DNA of 64,000 nt, taken from the NCBI GenBank assembly GCA_029168955.1, contig JAPDOI010000184.1:248001-312000 (forward strand), in the 5' to 3' direction. The DNA comes from Aplectana chamaeleonis. Taxonomy: Eukaryota > Nematoda > Chromadorea > Rhabditida > Cosmocercidae. Positions 1-10,758 of this stretch are shown here, piece by piece (position 1 is the first letter of the stretch; every line of letters begins with the position of its first letter). The notes below the pieces were generated by a model. That model saw only the letters and a list, made by a program, of their open reading frames with translations. It was not told where the DNA came from and made no database searches. Position numbers and translations under genes: made by a program.

Positions 1-187
1 TACGCGCTTATGCTTTGTCTCCCTCACCCCTACATTTTTCCAATGGCTCTCTCTCCCTCAGCACAAGCACGCAAAGGAACAAATCAAATTAACCTACGAA
101 ATAGAGGACAGGACCATCCGGCCACATCACTATGTCCCTTTTCTTTTCTTAGCTTTCAATTCTAATGGCTCTGTAAATAGGGAAAAT

Positions 188-473
188 ATGAGGTGGATGC
201 AAAAGTTTTCTTTCAGTTTTTTTTCAGTACTTCGAATAAAAACAATTTATTTTGGACACAAACAAGGTTCACAGAACAAAATAATTCCCATCACATTCAA
301 GGATCCTTCGCCACCGATTGGGCAGATCATGAATTCCCGACGCGTGCAACTCTGCTTCGAGTCGATTTCGTCATCGTTAGTGAACTTTTTTCCAGCCAGG
401 AAGTGCTGCATCGAGCAGAACAGATGGTAGTCGGAAGGGGCAGGATCTGGGCTATATAGAGTGAGGAAGAACT
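188..473 (-). pseudogene. mariner transposase, 3' fragment (minus strand)
   Basis: The minus strand reads the C-terminal part of a mariner transposase: the third catalytic block is seen as YSPDPAPSDYHLF, followed by SMQHFLAGKKF and a tail that includes LNVMG. The family cuts and pastes DNA at TA sites in the nucleus. Everything upstream of the third catalytic block is missing and the reading frame drifts after the SMQHFL block, so it is a dead fragment. The block PSDYHLF...MQHFL is standard for mariner, so the family call is firm. A plus-strand copy of the same family starts immediately to the right, which makes the two fragments head-to-head. Confidence 0.75.
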
Positions 474-479
474 TTCTAG

Positions 480-621
480 CCCAGGTATTTGACCTGGGAT
501 GAACACTTTTCGCCTTCTTCACGACAATGCTCGGCCACACGTATCTCGGATAACCCGACAAAAACTGCTGGATTGGGGCTGGGGAGTTCTTCCTCACTCT
601 CCATATAGCCCAGATCTTGCC
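480..621 (+). pseudogene. mariner transposase, middle fragment (left half of split copy)
   Basis: Translation from 499 gives [11 protein letters not shown], the second catalytic aspartate block of mariner transposases, then [21 protein letters not shown], the start of the third block. The frame stops matching exactly at 621, where a foldback element is inserted; the family match resumes at 1179. The N-terminal helix-turn-helix and the first aspartate block are absent, so this copy was already truncated. Confidence 0.8.
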
Positions 622-1178
622 TGGTCAGGGGCTCTCTACACACGGCGGGAGGAGCACGGACGAGATTTATTGCTGACGCGACGCGCGCGGCGGAATTTCT
701 ATCCCCATCACTAGAGCGCGTTTGCCAAAAGCTCGCGAGATTTCATGACATTTCACGTTTTGATTTATTCTTACATGACTCCTTCTTCGTGTTCCCTGGC
801 TGTTGCTCTCATTATATTATCCTGCCCACATTTCATTAGATCTTGTATCATGATCCGAGTGCTAGATAAAAAATAACCGCGATGATATCATAAGTATGAT
901 TGAAAAGATGATTAGTAAGCTATCAAAATGGTTACAACGGTACGAGAACATACAAGATTAATTAAAATGAGTTAGTAGGATAAGATGATGAGAGGAACAG
1001 CCAGGGAATGTAAAGAAAAAGTCATGTGAGAATCTATCAAAGCATGGAATGTCAATATATCTCGCGAGCTTTTGGCAGACGCGTTCTAGTGATGGGGATA
1101 GAAATTCCGCCGCGCGCGTCGCGTGAGCTATAAATCTCGTCCATGCTCCTCCCTCTGTGTGTAGAGAGCCCCTGATCC
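622..1178. mobile_element. foldback DNA transposon, MULE-like, inserted in mariner
   Basis: The element is bounded by matching terminal inverted repeats (TCAGGGGCTCTCTACACAC on both strands) and by a 9-bp direct repeat, GATCTTGCC, at 613-621 and 1179-1187. The inverted arms are long, roughly 190 bp each (about 622-815 and 985-1178), and share blocks such as CTCGCGAG, GGGGATAGAAATTCCGCC and AACAGCCAGGGAA. A 9-bp duplication with long arms fits Mutator-like (MULE) foldback elements; this is inference, since no transposase is present. Shorter relatives with the same tips lie near 10.76, 23.24 and 53.85 kb. Confidence 0.75.
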
Positions 1179-1450
1179 GATCTTGCCCCTCCCGGCTACC
1201 ATCTGTTCCGCTCGATGCAGCACTTCCTGGATGGAAAACAGTTCACTAACGATGACGAAGTCAAAATTGTCTTTGAAGAATACTTTGAGTCGATACAGCC
1301 AGAGTTCTACGCGTCGGGAATTTTCGATCTGCTCAATCGGTGGCGAAGGATGCTTGAATGTGATGGAAATTTTTTTTGCGGGTTGAGCCTTGTTTGTTTC
1401 TGAAATAAATGTTTTTTAGTCAAAGTCGTGAAAAGTCCGGAAACTTTTGC
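1179..1450 (+). pseudogene. mariner transposase, C-terminal fragment (right half of split copy)
   Basis: After the foldback insertion the mariner match continues: SMQHFLDGKQFTNDDEVK, then FEEYFESIQPEFYASGIFDL and LLNRWRRMLECDGNFF, ending with a stop near 1402 and an A/T-rich tail. This is the normal C-terminus of the family. The residues between DLA and SDYHLF are frameshifted at the junction. The copy is non-functional. Confidence 0.8.
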
Positions 1451-2229
1451 GTCATTTTATTAGATAACTAGTCTAATAAAAATCGGAAGCGTTGAAGTAG
1501 GATGTATGAGATGATGCATTCTACATGCGCTAACGATGTAATCGAGCTCCTTTTTACTAAAAGCGAACACGCAACGTCTTAGGGAAAACTCTAAAAACTC
1601 CGCTATTTCAGTAGCATGCATCGCATCAGCATGCGTTTTCCCTCATCTTTAATAGCTTTCAATATTATAGGTGATGGTACCTGTTGTGTCATATGGTATT
1701 TACATTCCTTTTTGCAATCAACTGTTTCCGATAAATATCAGCATCAGGAATAATGCTTGCGTAATTTGATATATCGTGAAGGACGATCAGGATTGGGAAG
1801 CTTACCAACGGTGGTCGTTGAAATCTATTTGGAAAGGTAAAATTTGAGGGGGAGGGCTCCTGGTGTTTTCGAGGACAAGGACGTGACAGGTCGTTGACCT
1901 AACCACGAGAAAAAAAGGGGAGAAAATCAAACAAAAGGCCATAGAGAACTTTGCGCAATACAGTTTTTGTCTGAGGCTTACTTTACATTGCGTGCATTCG
2001 AACTCTTGAAGCAAGCTTTCACAAAAAATGTGGTCACCAAGTCCAGAATAGAAATTACTAGAAAACTGAAACAAAATAGAATTTAATTTCGGAAAAAAAT
2101 TAGAGTACCCGAACAAAAAAAAAAGCCTCCAATAGGGTGGGAGAAGGAGGGGGTAGAATGTACGGTCACGTCCATGTATTGCCTCCTCAACGTTTAAAGA
2201 ACATTTGAATCTCACCCGCGGCAGGAGCG
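1451..2229. other. unassigned AT-rich stretch
   Basis: No convincing gene, inverted repeat or tandem repeat was seen. A 145-codon open frame on the minus strand (1802-2239) resembles no family I know and contains low-complexity lysine and phenylalanine runs. Confidence 0.4.
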
Positions 2230-2590
2230 TCCGGTTCAAATCTCACCGGCGGCTGGCGGTATGATAAGCTGACCGTATCGGTATTCTTGAGCAGTAGACC
2301 GAGATTATACAGCTTTATTCAGCTAACGTTTCGGCAATCACGCCTTTGTCAGAGCCTTTAGTATGCCGACTGAAGCCTGCCAGACACCCTCAGATGGTCT
2401 TAGATGGCGGGTTGACCAGCCGTGCTCTTCTCTGGGTCTGAATCATTTGCGGGCCGGCGCATATGAGAACTTCATCGAAGCATATTCGAGCGGTATAGCC
2501 TTTTCTGAATCTGGAAGGGTCACATTTACGGGTGATTGTCTTCAGGTAACAAGGCGCAAACATGTGTTCCAAAACGGGAGAAGCGAATGA
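2230..2590 (-). mobile_element. Penelope-like element terminal remnant
   Basis: On the minus strand an open frame (2572-2390, ending in a stop) gives CFDEVLICAGPQMIQTQRR, followed downstream by a hammerhead-like block ending in GCCGAAACGTTAGC. The same order, a short block with GAAACGTC after a CTGA box, is found in the clear PLE terminal repeats at 14.64 and 17.96 kb. Assignment to a PLE is therefore by shared layout rather than by a coding match, and the copy is old and truncated. Confidence 0.45.
2322..2352 (-). ncRNA. degenerate hammerhead ribozyme-like motif
   Basis: Minus strand: GGCT, then CTGACAA, a helix GGC/GCC with a six-base loop, then GAAACGTT and AGCT. Stem I can pair GGCT with AGCT, and stem III is reduced to two base pairs (AC/GT). 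The conserved CUGANGA core is altered (G8 is A), so cleavage is unlikely. Type I minimal hammerheads of this design are known in PLE terminal repeats. Confidence 0.4.
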
Positions 2591-2619
2591 CCCTCACTGG
2601 AAGGCACTAATCCTACTGA

Positions 2620-3060
2620 CTGTCGTATATCTTTGTAACGTCGGTTTCGGAACCAAATTTGCTCTGTTCCTTCGGGCGCTTGTGCCGACCAGGGTGTGAG
2701 AAAAATTTTCGAAACCGAAAAAAACTTTTTGGTCAAAAATTTGTAGAATGCTTACCCACACTATGTTACGTTTAAAAATGATACTTTTTTCAAGTTTCCG
2801 TTTTTTTTTCAAAAAATCAATACCGAAAGAAAAAACGGAAAATTTTCGAAAATGGTCGCACTCCAAATGTACCATCTGCACTAAAAGACTTGGTCTCGAA
2901 TCGAGAATCGTCACTTTTCGATCTCGAATTTTTCAAAAAATTTTCGCACATCCCTGGCTCGGAGCGAGGGTAGAGAGAGCGAGACACTATGGAGAGAAGG
3001 AGACGCGCGCAGACGCATGCGATTAACGGGAATAAATTTCGCTCCGAGACAGAGGATATC
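2620..3060. repeat. dispersed repeat, first copy (interrupted)
   Basis: Sequence on both sides of the hAT-like insertion (GTATATCTTTGTAACG ... GGGTAGAGAGAGCGAGACA ... GGAGAAGGAGACGC) matches 10420-10620. The second copy lacks the 267-bp insertion, so it acts as an empty-site reference. No open frame is shared, and the function is unknown. Confidence 0.6.
2690..2956. mobile_element. hAT-like miniature element
   Basis: The ends are CAGGGTGTGAGAAAAATTTT and, inverted, AAAATTTTCGCACATCCCTG, the CAGGG-type tip typical of hAT elements. The 267-bp interior is AT-rich and has no transposase. Eight-base flanks (GTGCCGAC and GCTCGGAG) are not a clean duplication, so either the site has decayed or a flank was altered. 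Comparison with 10420-10620 shows this block as an insertion. Confidence 0.6.
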
Positions 3061-4814
3061 TTCATATGGACCGCATCGATAGACGGAAACTTCATGTGTG
3101 TAGTCAAGGTTTGGCCATGTGAAAGACGTAGAGACACGCCACTCACCAGCCTTGCTGTCTCTGAATGGCGTTCCTTCACTATTAATCGTCTACATCCCCT
3201 TCCCTATCAAAGTGCGGAATCGAGTCTGTCATCTCAAACTTATTCATGAAGATTCAGTGATACGAAGTATAATAAAGTTCAAGCTATTCTACATAGATAC
3301 AAGATGTAATCGCGACGCTTAATCTTGTGAAAAATCAGGTCGAGCATCACAGCAAAGACCTAAGGATATAGAATAGAAACAAAGGGGCAGCAGGGCAACA
3401 ATCCTTTGGTCCTAAGTCAGAAGGCAAGATTGAGTTACCGCGTTATAAATAGAATCTCAACCTTCCGGATGACCTTTATGTCTCTCGGGATGACGACCTT
3501 TCCGCACTCACCCCAAAATCTTCTCCCCTATGGTGATGTATCTTGAGGTACCCCGGATCGTTGACCTTTCTCTCATATAGGTAGTTGTTCTTTTTATGCG
3601 CATGTACGGGCAGGGGCGCTTATGAACGGGTGCAAGTTATTTTTACGGAGTACACCTCATTGCTGCCCAACCATTCTCTCTGAAGCGCTAGATGTACTTC
3701 CTGCTTCAGTTTCAATTACTTCATATCTGATTCTCAGTCAAGCGAAAACAACTCCGGGACTTAAGGAGTGCTCCTAAAGCTCTGAGACTGCGCTTTGTTC
3801 CACCACTTTGTTTTCCTGAATTTTCGGTCAAGCTTCTCATCCTGGTTTCACCATAGGCAACGTGTCATGCAGAACGGGGAGAGGTGTTGGTTCATTTATC
3901 TGCCTCATAACAATGATCTCAAGTTGGATATAATGATCCCCTGACAGAGTCGAACTGATCGAATGGTTCGCTCACTGATATGATCCTCTTGACCGTCGTA
4001 TACTATTCTTGGACCATTAGAACAGAGCTATGCAATTCACCTTCAATAAAAATCCCAAAGCAAACTTGTTGTTGTTGTGTGGTATTGTTGTTTAGCGCGC
4101 TGCTTGCCGTTGTCTTTATGAGTGCCGAATAATTAGACCGACAAGCGTCCCTTGGGACTGCGACACATGTGTATGCCGCTCCTCAAATCACCATCAGCAG
4201 CTCGCTGCCGCATAATCGCGTATTCTGGATCTACCTTTGGCTTGTGGTTGGTGATCACTACTATATCCGTAAAAACGTGATTGCGTGGCACTATAGCAAG
4301 GAATCGGTGACTTTTCATATGCGATAGATAAGAGACATGGGAAGCATCTCGCGGCCGCACAAGTTTAGGACACTTTTTAACGTGTAGTACAGGCCGTTGA
4401 ATCGCTTGTATGACGCCGAGTTGACGTCCATTGCTGAAGTGAGGGGATGGAGAGAACGAGCTCCGCTGCATTATAAGTGAAAGCAATTTATGCCATTTAA
4501 AGATTAGCAGTGGCTGGAGGTTGGGTTACGAAAACCTCAAGCTACATAGACACGGCTATACATAACAGTTATTAATAAAACTAAGCACATGATATAAGGA
4601 TAGTAAAATAAGGATGTAGGTGAATACCCGAACAAAATGGAAAAAACAGTGATGAGAAAAAAACCTTCATCTTGGCCGGAACAATATCGAAGTGGTCTCA
4701 GATTAACTATTTTCGATTTTTGTTTTCTTGAAAATACGGATTCATTCGTTCTCTCATACTGGCTAGAGCTACCAATGCTGTTTCTGAAACATTCTACTGC
4801 GCGAGGTGAGAAGA
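3061..4814. other. unassigned stretch with one unexplained open frame
   Basis: No repeat family or known gene was recognised. A minus-strand open frame at 4133-4486 (117 codons) includes AIVPRNHVFTDIVVITNHK and VDPEYAIMRQRAADGDL, which reads more protein-like than its neighbours, but no domain could be named and no splice sites were obvious. The rest looks like neutral sequence. Confidence 0.35.
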
Positions 4815-5010
4815 AAGGCGATTTGGGTGGTGGCCATCGTTCATCAACACCCCTGAGGAGAAGGGAGAACCGGGGGAGGAGCGAGGTTCCTGATTGGACG
4901 CAACACGGGGCTAGCCCGTACTGCGTCCAATCAGGAACCTCGCCCCTCCCCCGTTTCTCCCGCCTCCTCGGGGGGGGTGATACACGACGGCCACCACCCA
5001 GCCGATTTCA
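4815..5010. mobile_element. hairpin miniature element
   Basis: Two arms of about 90 bp pair across a short centre near 4912: GGGTGGTGGCC, CGAGGTTCCTGATTGGACGC and GGGGGAGG recur inverted on the other side. It has no coding potential. A diverged relative with the same GGGGAGGAGC arm core sits at 45494-45607. The target duplication is not clear. Confidence 0.65.
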
Positions 5011-5218
5011 TCCAGACACCCCCTAGGGGCGTGACTTGTTTGAACTTTTGGCGCTTTTTCTCAGACCCACTGGAGCGTGATTTGGTCAAAAATTCTCAGG
5101 TTCCCCCCAGGAGCGTGACTTAGTATATTTTTTCGTAAAATTCAAAGAAGGGGAGCATCTCATGAAAAAGGTAGGTAGTATCATACTCTTCTTTAAAAAA
5201 AACTGATTTCAAGCTGTG

Positions 5219-5480
5219 CTCGGACAGAAAATAGGCTTGACCGCGCGCAAGTTTTCGCCCTTAGTACCGACCGCGCGCAAGAACCGTTTCGACCGCTCGC
5301 AAAAAACCGAATAGGGCTGACCGCGCGCAAAGCACGCGGTCAGAACGATCTTGAAAGTTGCGAGCGTTCCGACCGCTCTTATCCTTTCACGGCTCCCACC
5401 TCTTACCGTTTGGACCGCGCGCAACTTTGCAAAGCGGGCAGAAACCGCGCAACTTTAGGACCAACCGCGCGCAGACGTGA
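5219..5480. repeat. left subterminal motif cluster (GACCGCGCGCAA)
   Basis: At least seven copies or near copies of GACCGCGCGCAA, CGACCGCTCGCAA or the reverse are spaced 20-60 bp apart. Such clusters next to transposon tips are often transposase binding sites in other families; here that is inference. Confidence 0.6.
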
Positions 5481-5809
5481 GGGAGATTGCATGGTATGTA
5501 GCGGCGAGGACACATTCAATTTCACGCCTGAATCTCGATTATTTCTGCTGCAGTTTCCGTGTCATCTCGCTTTTTTATGTTTTTCTTTATTTTTCTTTCT
5601 TTCCACTGTATGGTTCTGGGTTCTTCCCATATGTCTCCTGTATGTACACCCCTTTTTATCATAACCTGCGTTGTATTGAAAACGGGTGTTGACAGTCGGT
5701 TGATGAAGACATGTACAGAATGTTGTGGAAGGTGTGTGAGGATTCAGTTGGGTGGGTCGCTTTGAGGGAAACAAGTAGGAAGCTCTAGAGGCGTGAAAAG
5801 GAAAGTGAT

Positions 5810-6110
5810 CGGAAGTGGGCGGGGCTTCGACAGGAGTGCGCTCAGCGGCAAAAAGTGCTGTGAAACTCGAAAAAGTGTGGGTAATCAGGCTGGAAGTCTT
5901 TGAGGGCTTCGAGAGCAAGTTTTGAATGTTCAGAAATGTGGGCGGGGCTTCAACAGGAGTGCGCACAGCGGCGAAAAAGTGCCTAGAAGTTTGAAATAAG
6001 GTGTGCATTGTCGTTGAATGTGTGCAGGGCTCCTAAGGAGTGTTTCGAAAGTGGGAGGAGCTTATCCAGGAGTACGAGCAACAGCAAAAGAGTGCTTTGG
6101 GATTTGAGAA
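5810..6110 (+). repeat. degenerate tandem repeat, about 120-bp unit
   Basis: Units near 5815, 5938 and 6050 each start with a GTGGGCGGGGCTTC-like block and continue with CAGGAGTGCGC and GGCAAAAAGTGC-like text. The open frame across them on the minus strand (HFFAAVRTPVEAPPT repeated) is a by-product of the repeat. Confidence 0.6.
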
Positions 6111-6650
6111 AAAAATTGGAGCGACGTTGTAGGTGTGCAAAAGCCGATAGAACTGAGATTGCGGAGCCGATGGACTCTTGCAGCCTGTACTAGAACGCTA
6201 ATCTAATTGTACGCATCAAAACCAGCCACAGCGACTGTATTCGAAGAATCAATCTGGACGAGTTCGTATTTGGAGGCGGGGTTGTCGAAGCTCGTGGGCG
6301 GGGTTAACGAAAATTTTTGACTTGCATTGTTCAAATTTGTGTAGTTTAGACTAGTTTTTGACGCTTCCAACAGCGCGAGCGTTCTACTAGGGCCATACGA
6401 CTCCAGTGGTTATCCCAACGAAGTTTTTGAGCGTTTCTGCTGCCTTTAGGTTGAGAAGAAGCTTTTGCATCTTAATGTATGTACAAAATGTGCATAGCGT
6501 GTACACTTGACCTGGTATTAACAAAACAGCTTTTTCAATAATAAGCTACTCTCATACTTGTTGCTACAGTTTAAACACAGCCAACTGATAAATCTGCTTT
6601 TGCAACATAGGCTCACGACGTTTGCGACTTAAATTGGTTCTATTTTTCAG

Positions 6651-6735
6651 AAATTTCTGAGAGGTTTCGCATGGGAAGGCTCAACGAAGCGGCGACAGGG
6701 AAAATTAGATGGAACAGATCGAAGGCTACAAAGCG
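6651..6735 (+). CDS. possible single exon, unknown product
   Basis: An 85-bp stretch lies between a strong nematode-style acceptor (CTATTTTTCAG) and a good donor (GAG|GTATGCG). Two of the three frames are open across it; one gives ISERFRMGRLNEAATGKIRW. No domain is recognised and no partner exon is certain: the next acceptor, at 7530 (CTTTTTCAG), leads into a mobile element. It lies inside the 4.6-kb element and could be part of a lost transposase gene, a host exon or chance. Confidence 0.22.
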
Positions 6736-7566
6736 AGGTATGCGTTTTGTGTTACGGTTTAACAGTTGAATCCAGTGAGATTATTGTTCTAGAAATGCTG
6801 AACCACAGTACGATGATCCCGTTAAGTTTCTGCGCACTACATTTGGAGAGGCCCGTCGTAGCAGAAACTGAGTCTGTAACACTTTTGGGACTAACTTTAG
6901 ATTCTCCCGACTAGATTTTTTCAGAACTCTGTTGTGAAAGTTGTAGGTATTAGGTGGGACTAAAATATTCAGCATTCAAAGTTTATGCCAAACTTTGGTA
7001 TAAGTTCCGTTTTCATTGTTTTGGATAGAGAAGCAGAAGCTCATGTTGTTCTGTCTGTTATGCAATGATGAACATACAGAGGTACAATTATTCCGGTTAG
7101 AACTAATCTCAACTGAAGAATTTGTTCCTTCCTCTGAATAAGTGTGATGAAATGCTGTTTAATAGTGCTTATTCGTTCAATTTTGCCGCTAGTACTTGTG
7201 CATTAGTCCCTTTTTCGAATCGATCAGTAATCTGATTACAGCCGCTCAACGGATCATAATAACATATTAATCAAATTTCCAGAGTTCATAAACCCCTCTT
7301 TTTGATCCAAATCAGTATGCAGGTGTTTATTTTAACAATGAGCTCATTGAACTTTTTCCTAAAATCACTTGAATTACTCTAGAACAAATAAGTTTTCTGA
7401 TTTCATATTCGAGCGTCGTCACCTGCATTCCGTCCAAGGTTCATGTAGTTGATTAGTTCAATTTTTCGTATGGGCCGAATATCTAAAAGAACACTTTTTG
7501 TAACTGCCTATTGAAGACCATTCTTTTTCAGAACTACAATACCGCTGCTATCCAATACCTACATAA

Positions 7567-8108
7567 TTATGTGACTTGTGGGCCGACTATCCCTAAGATC
7601 GCTTTGTTTTTAAGGAAGTTAATTTTGCGATCGTTTATAAAAACGTCGTGCGCTGCGAAGTGCGGCGAAATTTTTAGCAGTATTTGCACGAGTGATGGAA
7701 GAGCGATCTGTATGTTTTCTTCATGAATTAGGTGCAGGTGAGAATCTCGAGATTTGTGTTGGTTGAATTCTTGAAGTCCTTCATTAACACACTTGAGAAC
7801 TACATGAAAAGTCGGAGTTTGGTGGCGGGAACCCAGGACTTTTAATTGAAAGTTTTCTAAAATCCAACCCAAACAAACCTTGAGATACTCCCTTTTACAC
7901 CTAATTTATGAAGAAAGCATACAGATCGCTCTTCCATCAATCGTGCGAATAATGCTAAAAATTTCGCCGCACTTCGCAGCGCCCTCTTCCACTACTTCTA
8001 CGAATACAGCTCAAAGTTTGGCCGCGCGCGACGCTTTGAAAACGGTTGAAAAAACTATTTCCTTAAAACAAAGCGAATTTAGGGATCTTTGGCCTAAAAG
8101 TCGCATAG
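7567..8108. mobile_element. foldback miniature element
   Basis: The left arm (TATGTGACTTGTGGGCC, CTAAGATCGCTTTG, GCGAAGTGCGGCGAAATTTT, GGAAGAGCGATCTGTATG) is repeated inverted in the right arm up to GGCCTAAAAGTCGCATAG. Arms are about 170-200 bp with extra sequence in the centre. The open frames in both arms are products of the repeat. Confidence 0.65.
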
Positions 8109-8407
8109 TTAAAGTAGCTTTTTATCTGCGAATATGATAGCGTTTTCAGAAATCGAAAATCATTATTAAAATAAGTTACGTGCATCAGACTTTTTACCAA
8201 GTTTTCCAGATGCTCCCAGTTTTTTACAAAACTTCAGTGCGGGTACTGTAGATGCCCACTTAGTTTAACATGGGAGATATTTGTAAGTTCTACTAGCCTT
8301 ATAACATGCCCTACTACCATTATCTCGTTTAATGATATCGATTTCGCTTCTTTGCTGTAGGGAATCTCAGAATGTGCTGTCGTCTTATTGTTGGCTATAT
8401 TTTTTAA

Positions 8408-8851
8408 AGGCAGTGTTCACGCCGATCATCATTGTTGGCTTTCCACAGTAAAATGATAGGGAGAAAGATCCTGGGCTCCCAGTGTCGAAAGAACGGTAGA
8501 AAACGAGCCAGGAGTGGCAAAATAACGGCTGCAAACAGGCGTTTTGGTGCTGAACACGCCCCGGGCCCCAGATCGGCCCCTCGAAAGGAACAAATGAAGA
8601 CTCGGATTATAGGAATGACCAAGTGAAGGAAGTGCTGATAAGTGAGCTGATCGCTTCATTGCAGTGATAGGTATCATCCTTCTAGCGGTCAATTCCTCCA
8701 CGCTCAAAAGTCAACGTAAACAAGAGAGGGCCTATTTTTGCTCAAAAACGCGTCTTTCGTGTCCTTTTTAAGCATGCCTTGCTATATAGGGCACCAGACC
8801 TTTCGTGAACCGTGGAGATATCGGAAGTGAAATTCATCGTGAACACTGCCT
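8408..8851. mobile_element. TTAA-flanked miniature element, copy 1
   Basis: The ends are AGGCAGTGTTCACG and CGTGAACACTGCCT, with TTAA directly outside both (8404-8407, 8852-8855). A TTAA target duplication is the mark of piggyBac and Kolobok-type transposases; which one mobilised this family cannot be told from the ends. The interior is unlike the other long copies, so it is a separate subfamily. Confidence 0.75.
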
Positions 8852-9460
8852 TTAAACGCGGTCTGGGTATCTGTGTTCTTGGAGAACAATGATCAGTTAC
8901 CACTTGTGTTCTCAGTTTTGATGGCTTCACTTTTTGTGCGCTGTAAAAGTTTTAATTTTCGGGTTCACTATTTTTTGAAAGATGGTTTGAAATAATTGGA
9001 AACAGTGTTGTTTATAACATAATCTTCATGTAACAGCATGAAAGCAGAACAAATGAATGCGGATTGAAGTTTTACAGTAATAACATTCAAAATATGAATC
9101 ACTTGACTGGATGTGACACAAAAGAAATTCGCAGTTCGATTGTATATGTTTTCAGTTACTAAAATTTATTTTCACTTGTTTTTTCGAATATTTGACATTT
9201 ATAATCACACCAACGTGCACTATTTTCGGATTCTGACATCCAAATTGCCCATACTTCCAATTCGTTTTTTGTCTCCAAGTATTTGAAGTCATTTTTTGGA
9301 AACTTGTGAACTCGATCATGTAATGTATTTCGTTGCATATTTTTGTGTATAACCGTTAGCCATTATTGTGAACAAACACAATTTGTGTCACAATTATTGT
9401 ATCATTACTAATTGATTTGGAAATAAATTTGTATATTATCATTTTCGTGTCATGTTGTTA

Positions 9461-9571
9461 TGCAATACGCTAGCCTGTAGTCCCCAATCGTGATATCCAC
9501 TACTGGCTATTTCATACTGTAATAGCCAGTAGTGGGCACCATGATTGTAGGATCTCCTGTTGGCGTATTGC
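9461..9571. repeat. near-perfect palindrome, about 110 bp
   Basis: GCAATACGCTAGC ... CCACTACTGGCTATT pairs with AATAGCCAGTAGTGG ... TTGGCGTATTGC around a centre near 9514. It could extrude a cruciform or be a tiny foldback element. It abuts the right subterminal cluster of the 4.6-kb element. Confidence 0.7.
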
Positions 9572-9589
9572 GCTGTTCTGAGCCCCTCC

Positions 9590-9795
9590 CATCGGAAGGG
9601 CGCCGTGATATCATACTTGCCCGCGGTCCGAACGCAAAGCGCCGTGATGCAGATTTGCGTTCGGAACGCGCTCACTTTAGTACTGACCGCGGCTGAATAC
9701 CGGTCGGAACGCTCGCAAGAATGCGGTCGGAACGTGGCCGATCCCGCGGTCGGTCCCTATTGTTGCGAGCGGTCAGCCCTATTTTTCTGTCCGAG
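9590..9795. repeat. right subterminal motif cluster
   Basis: GCGGTCGGAACG, GCGAGCGGTC and related motifs, the inverted form of the left cluster, run up to the tip at 9795. An open frame passes through but is not a recognised protein. Confidence 0.55.
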
Positions 9796-10419
9796 TGTGT
9801 ACCACCTTTCAGAATGGTACACTTGGTCTTCCGGCGAAGCACAAACCCCCCCCCCCCCTCCCTCTACCACTCCGCAGCTCATACCCGCACACCTGTGGAG
9901 CTCCACACCCCGCGCCAAACCCTGTGCAGGGAAAACGAGAGAATGTAGTGATTTACTAGAAGAGAATATGGGCGAACACCAGATCGAAACTCCAGAGGTT
10001 GAGCAGGAAAACGCTGCCGAGGCTGAAATACCTGTTTCATGATCGAAAAATAGATGAACCCGAACGCACTCGTCTGATTCTTCTCATTGTTCTATGCTTT
10101 CTGTGTCCTCTTCTCAAACACGGAATTTTGAATATCACTAAGTGACCAAAGAGGCCAAACTTACTCAATATTCTGAGACAATGTTCGGAAGTAGTCAAGA
10201 ACATTCATGGTAGGTAAGTCACAATATTGGGATCTAAATGCAGTTCAAGAAACACAGAAAGGTGAGAATGAAAGAAAAAAATAGAGTAATACAAGTGAGA
10301 ACAATGAAGAAATACTCATGAACTGTTTGTAACTACAAAAACTAGGTTTAGGCTCGCACAGGGGTAGAAACAGCATTGTGTATGCGTTAGTGCGCAAGTT
10401 CCGCGATCACGGCAAAGCA

Positions 10420-10620
10420 GGTGTCTGGTTCGTATATCCTCTGATTCCGAGCCAAATTTACTATGTTCCCTCACGCGCTTGTGCGGGGCAAGGGTAGAGA
10501 CAGCGAGAAAGTGTGGGGAGAAGGAGACGCAGCGTACAAGCTCAGACGCACGCGATGAACGGAAATAGATTTCAATCGGAAACAGAGAACAACTCCTCAC
10601 CAGGGCCCTTTTTCGGTCCG
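10420..10620. repeat. dispersed repeat, second copy (uninterrupted)
   Basis: It matches 2620-3060 without the 267-bp hAT-like insertion: GAGCCAAATTT, CGCGCTTGTGC, GGGTAGAGACAGCGAG and GAGAAGGAGACGC are shared in order. The rest of 9796-10750 shows a C run at about 9846 and nothing else recognisable. Confidence 0.6.
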
Positions 10621-10758
10621 CTTCCCGCTGCAGCACTTATCTGACCTGCTCAGCTGGACTACCTCGAGACTATTGTCATCGGCATTCTAACCCCGCCGAC
10701 TGGAACACTCTGAGGGGCAGCATGCACGAACGCGAGTGTTACGAAGGGGTTGGGGGAC

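Larger units (their letters stand above)
5219..9795. mobile_element. 4.6-kb DNA element with inverted, motif-rich ends
   Basis: The left end CTCGGACAGAAAATAGG and the right end (inverted) CTCGGACAGAAAAATAGGG face each other, and each continues into a cluster of GACCGCGCGCAA-like motifs. The four bases TGTG flank both tips (5215-5218 and 9796-9799), a possible target duplication. The interior holds other mobile elements (7567-8108, 8408-8851) and a possible exon at 6651, but no recognisable transposase. It could be one decayed transposon or two separate end-like repeats; the mirrored layout favours one element. The shorter element at 23799-24523 has a related CTCAGACAG tip. Confidence 0.5.

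Noticed and set aside
2215..2260. tRNA-like T-arm (GGTTCAAATCTC)
   Set aside because: No matching acceptor stem, D-arm or anticodon arm can be folded around it.
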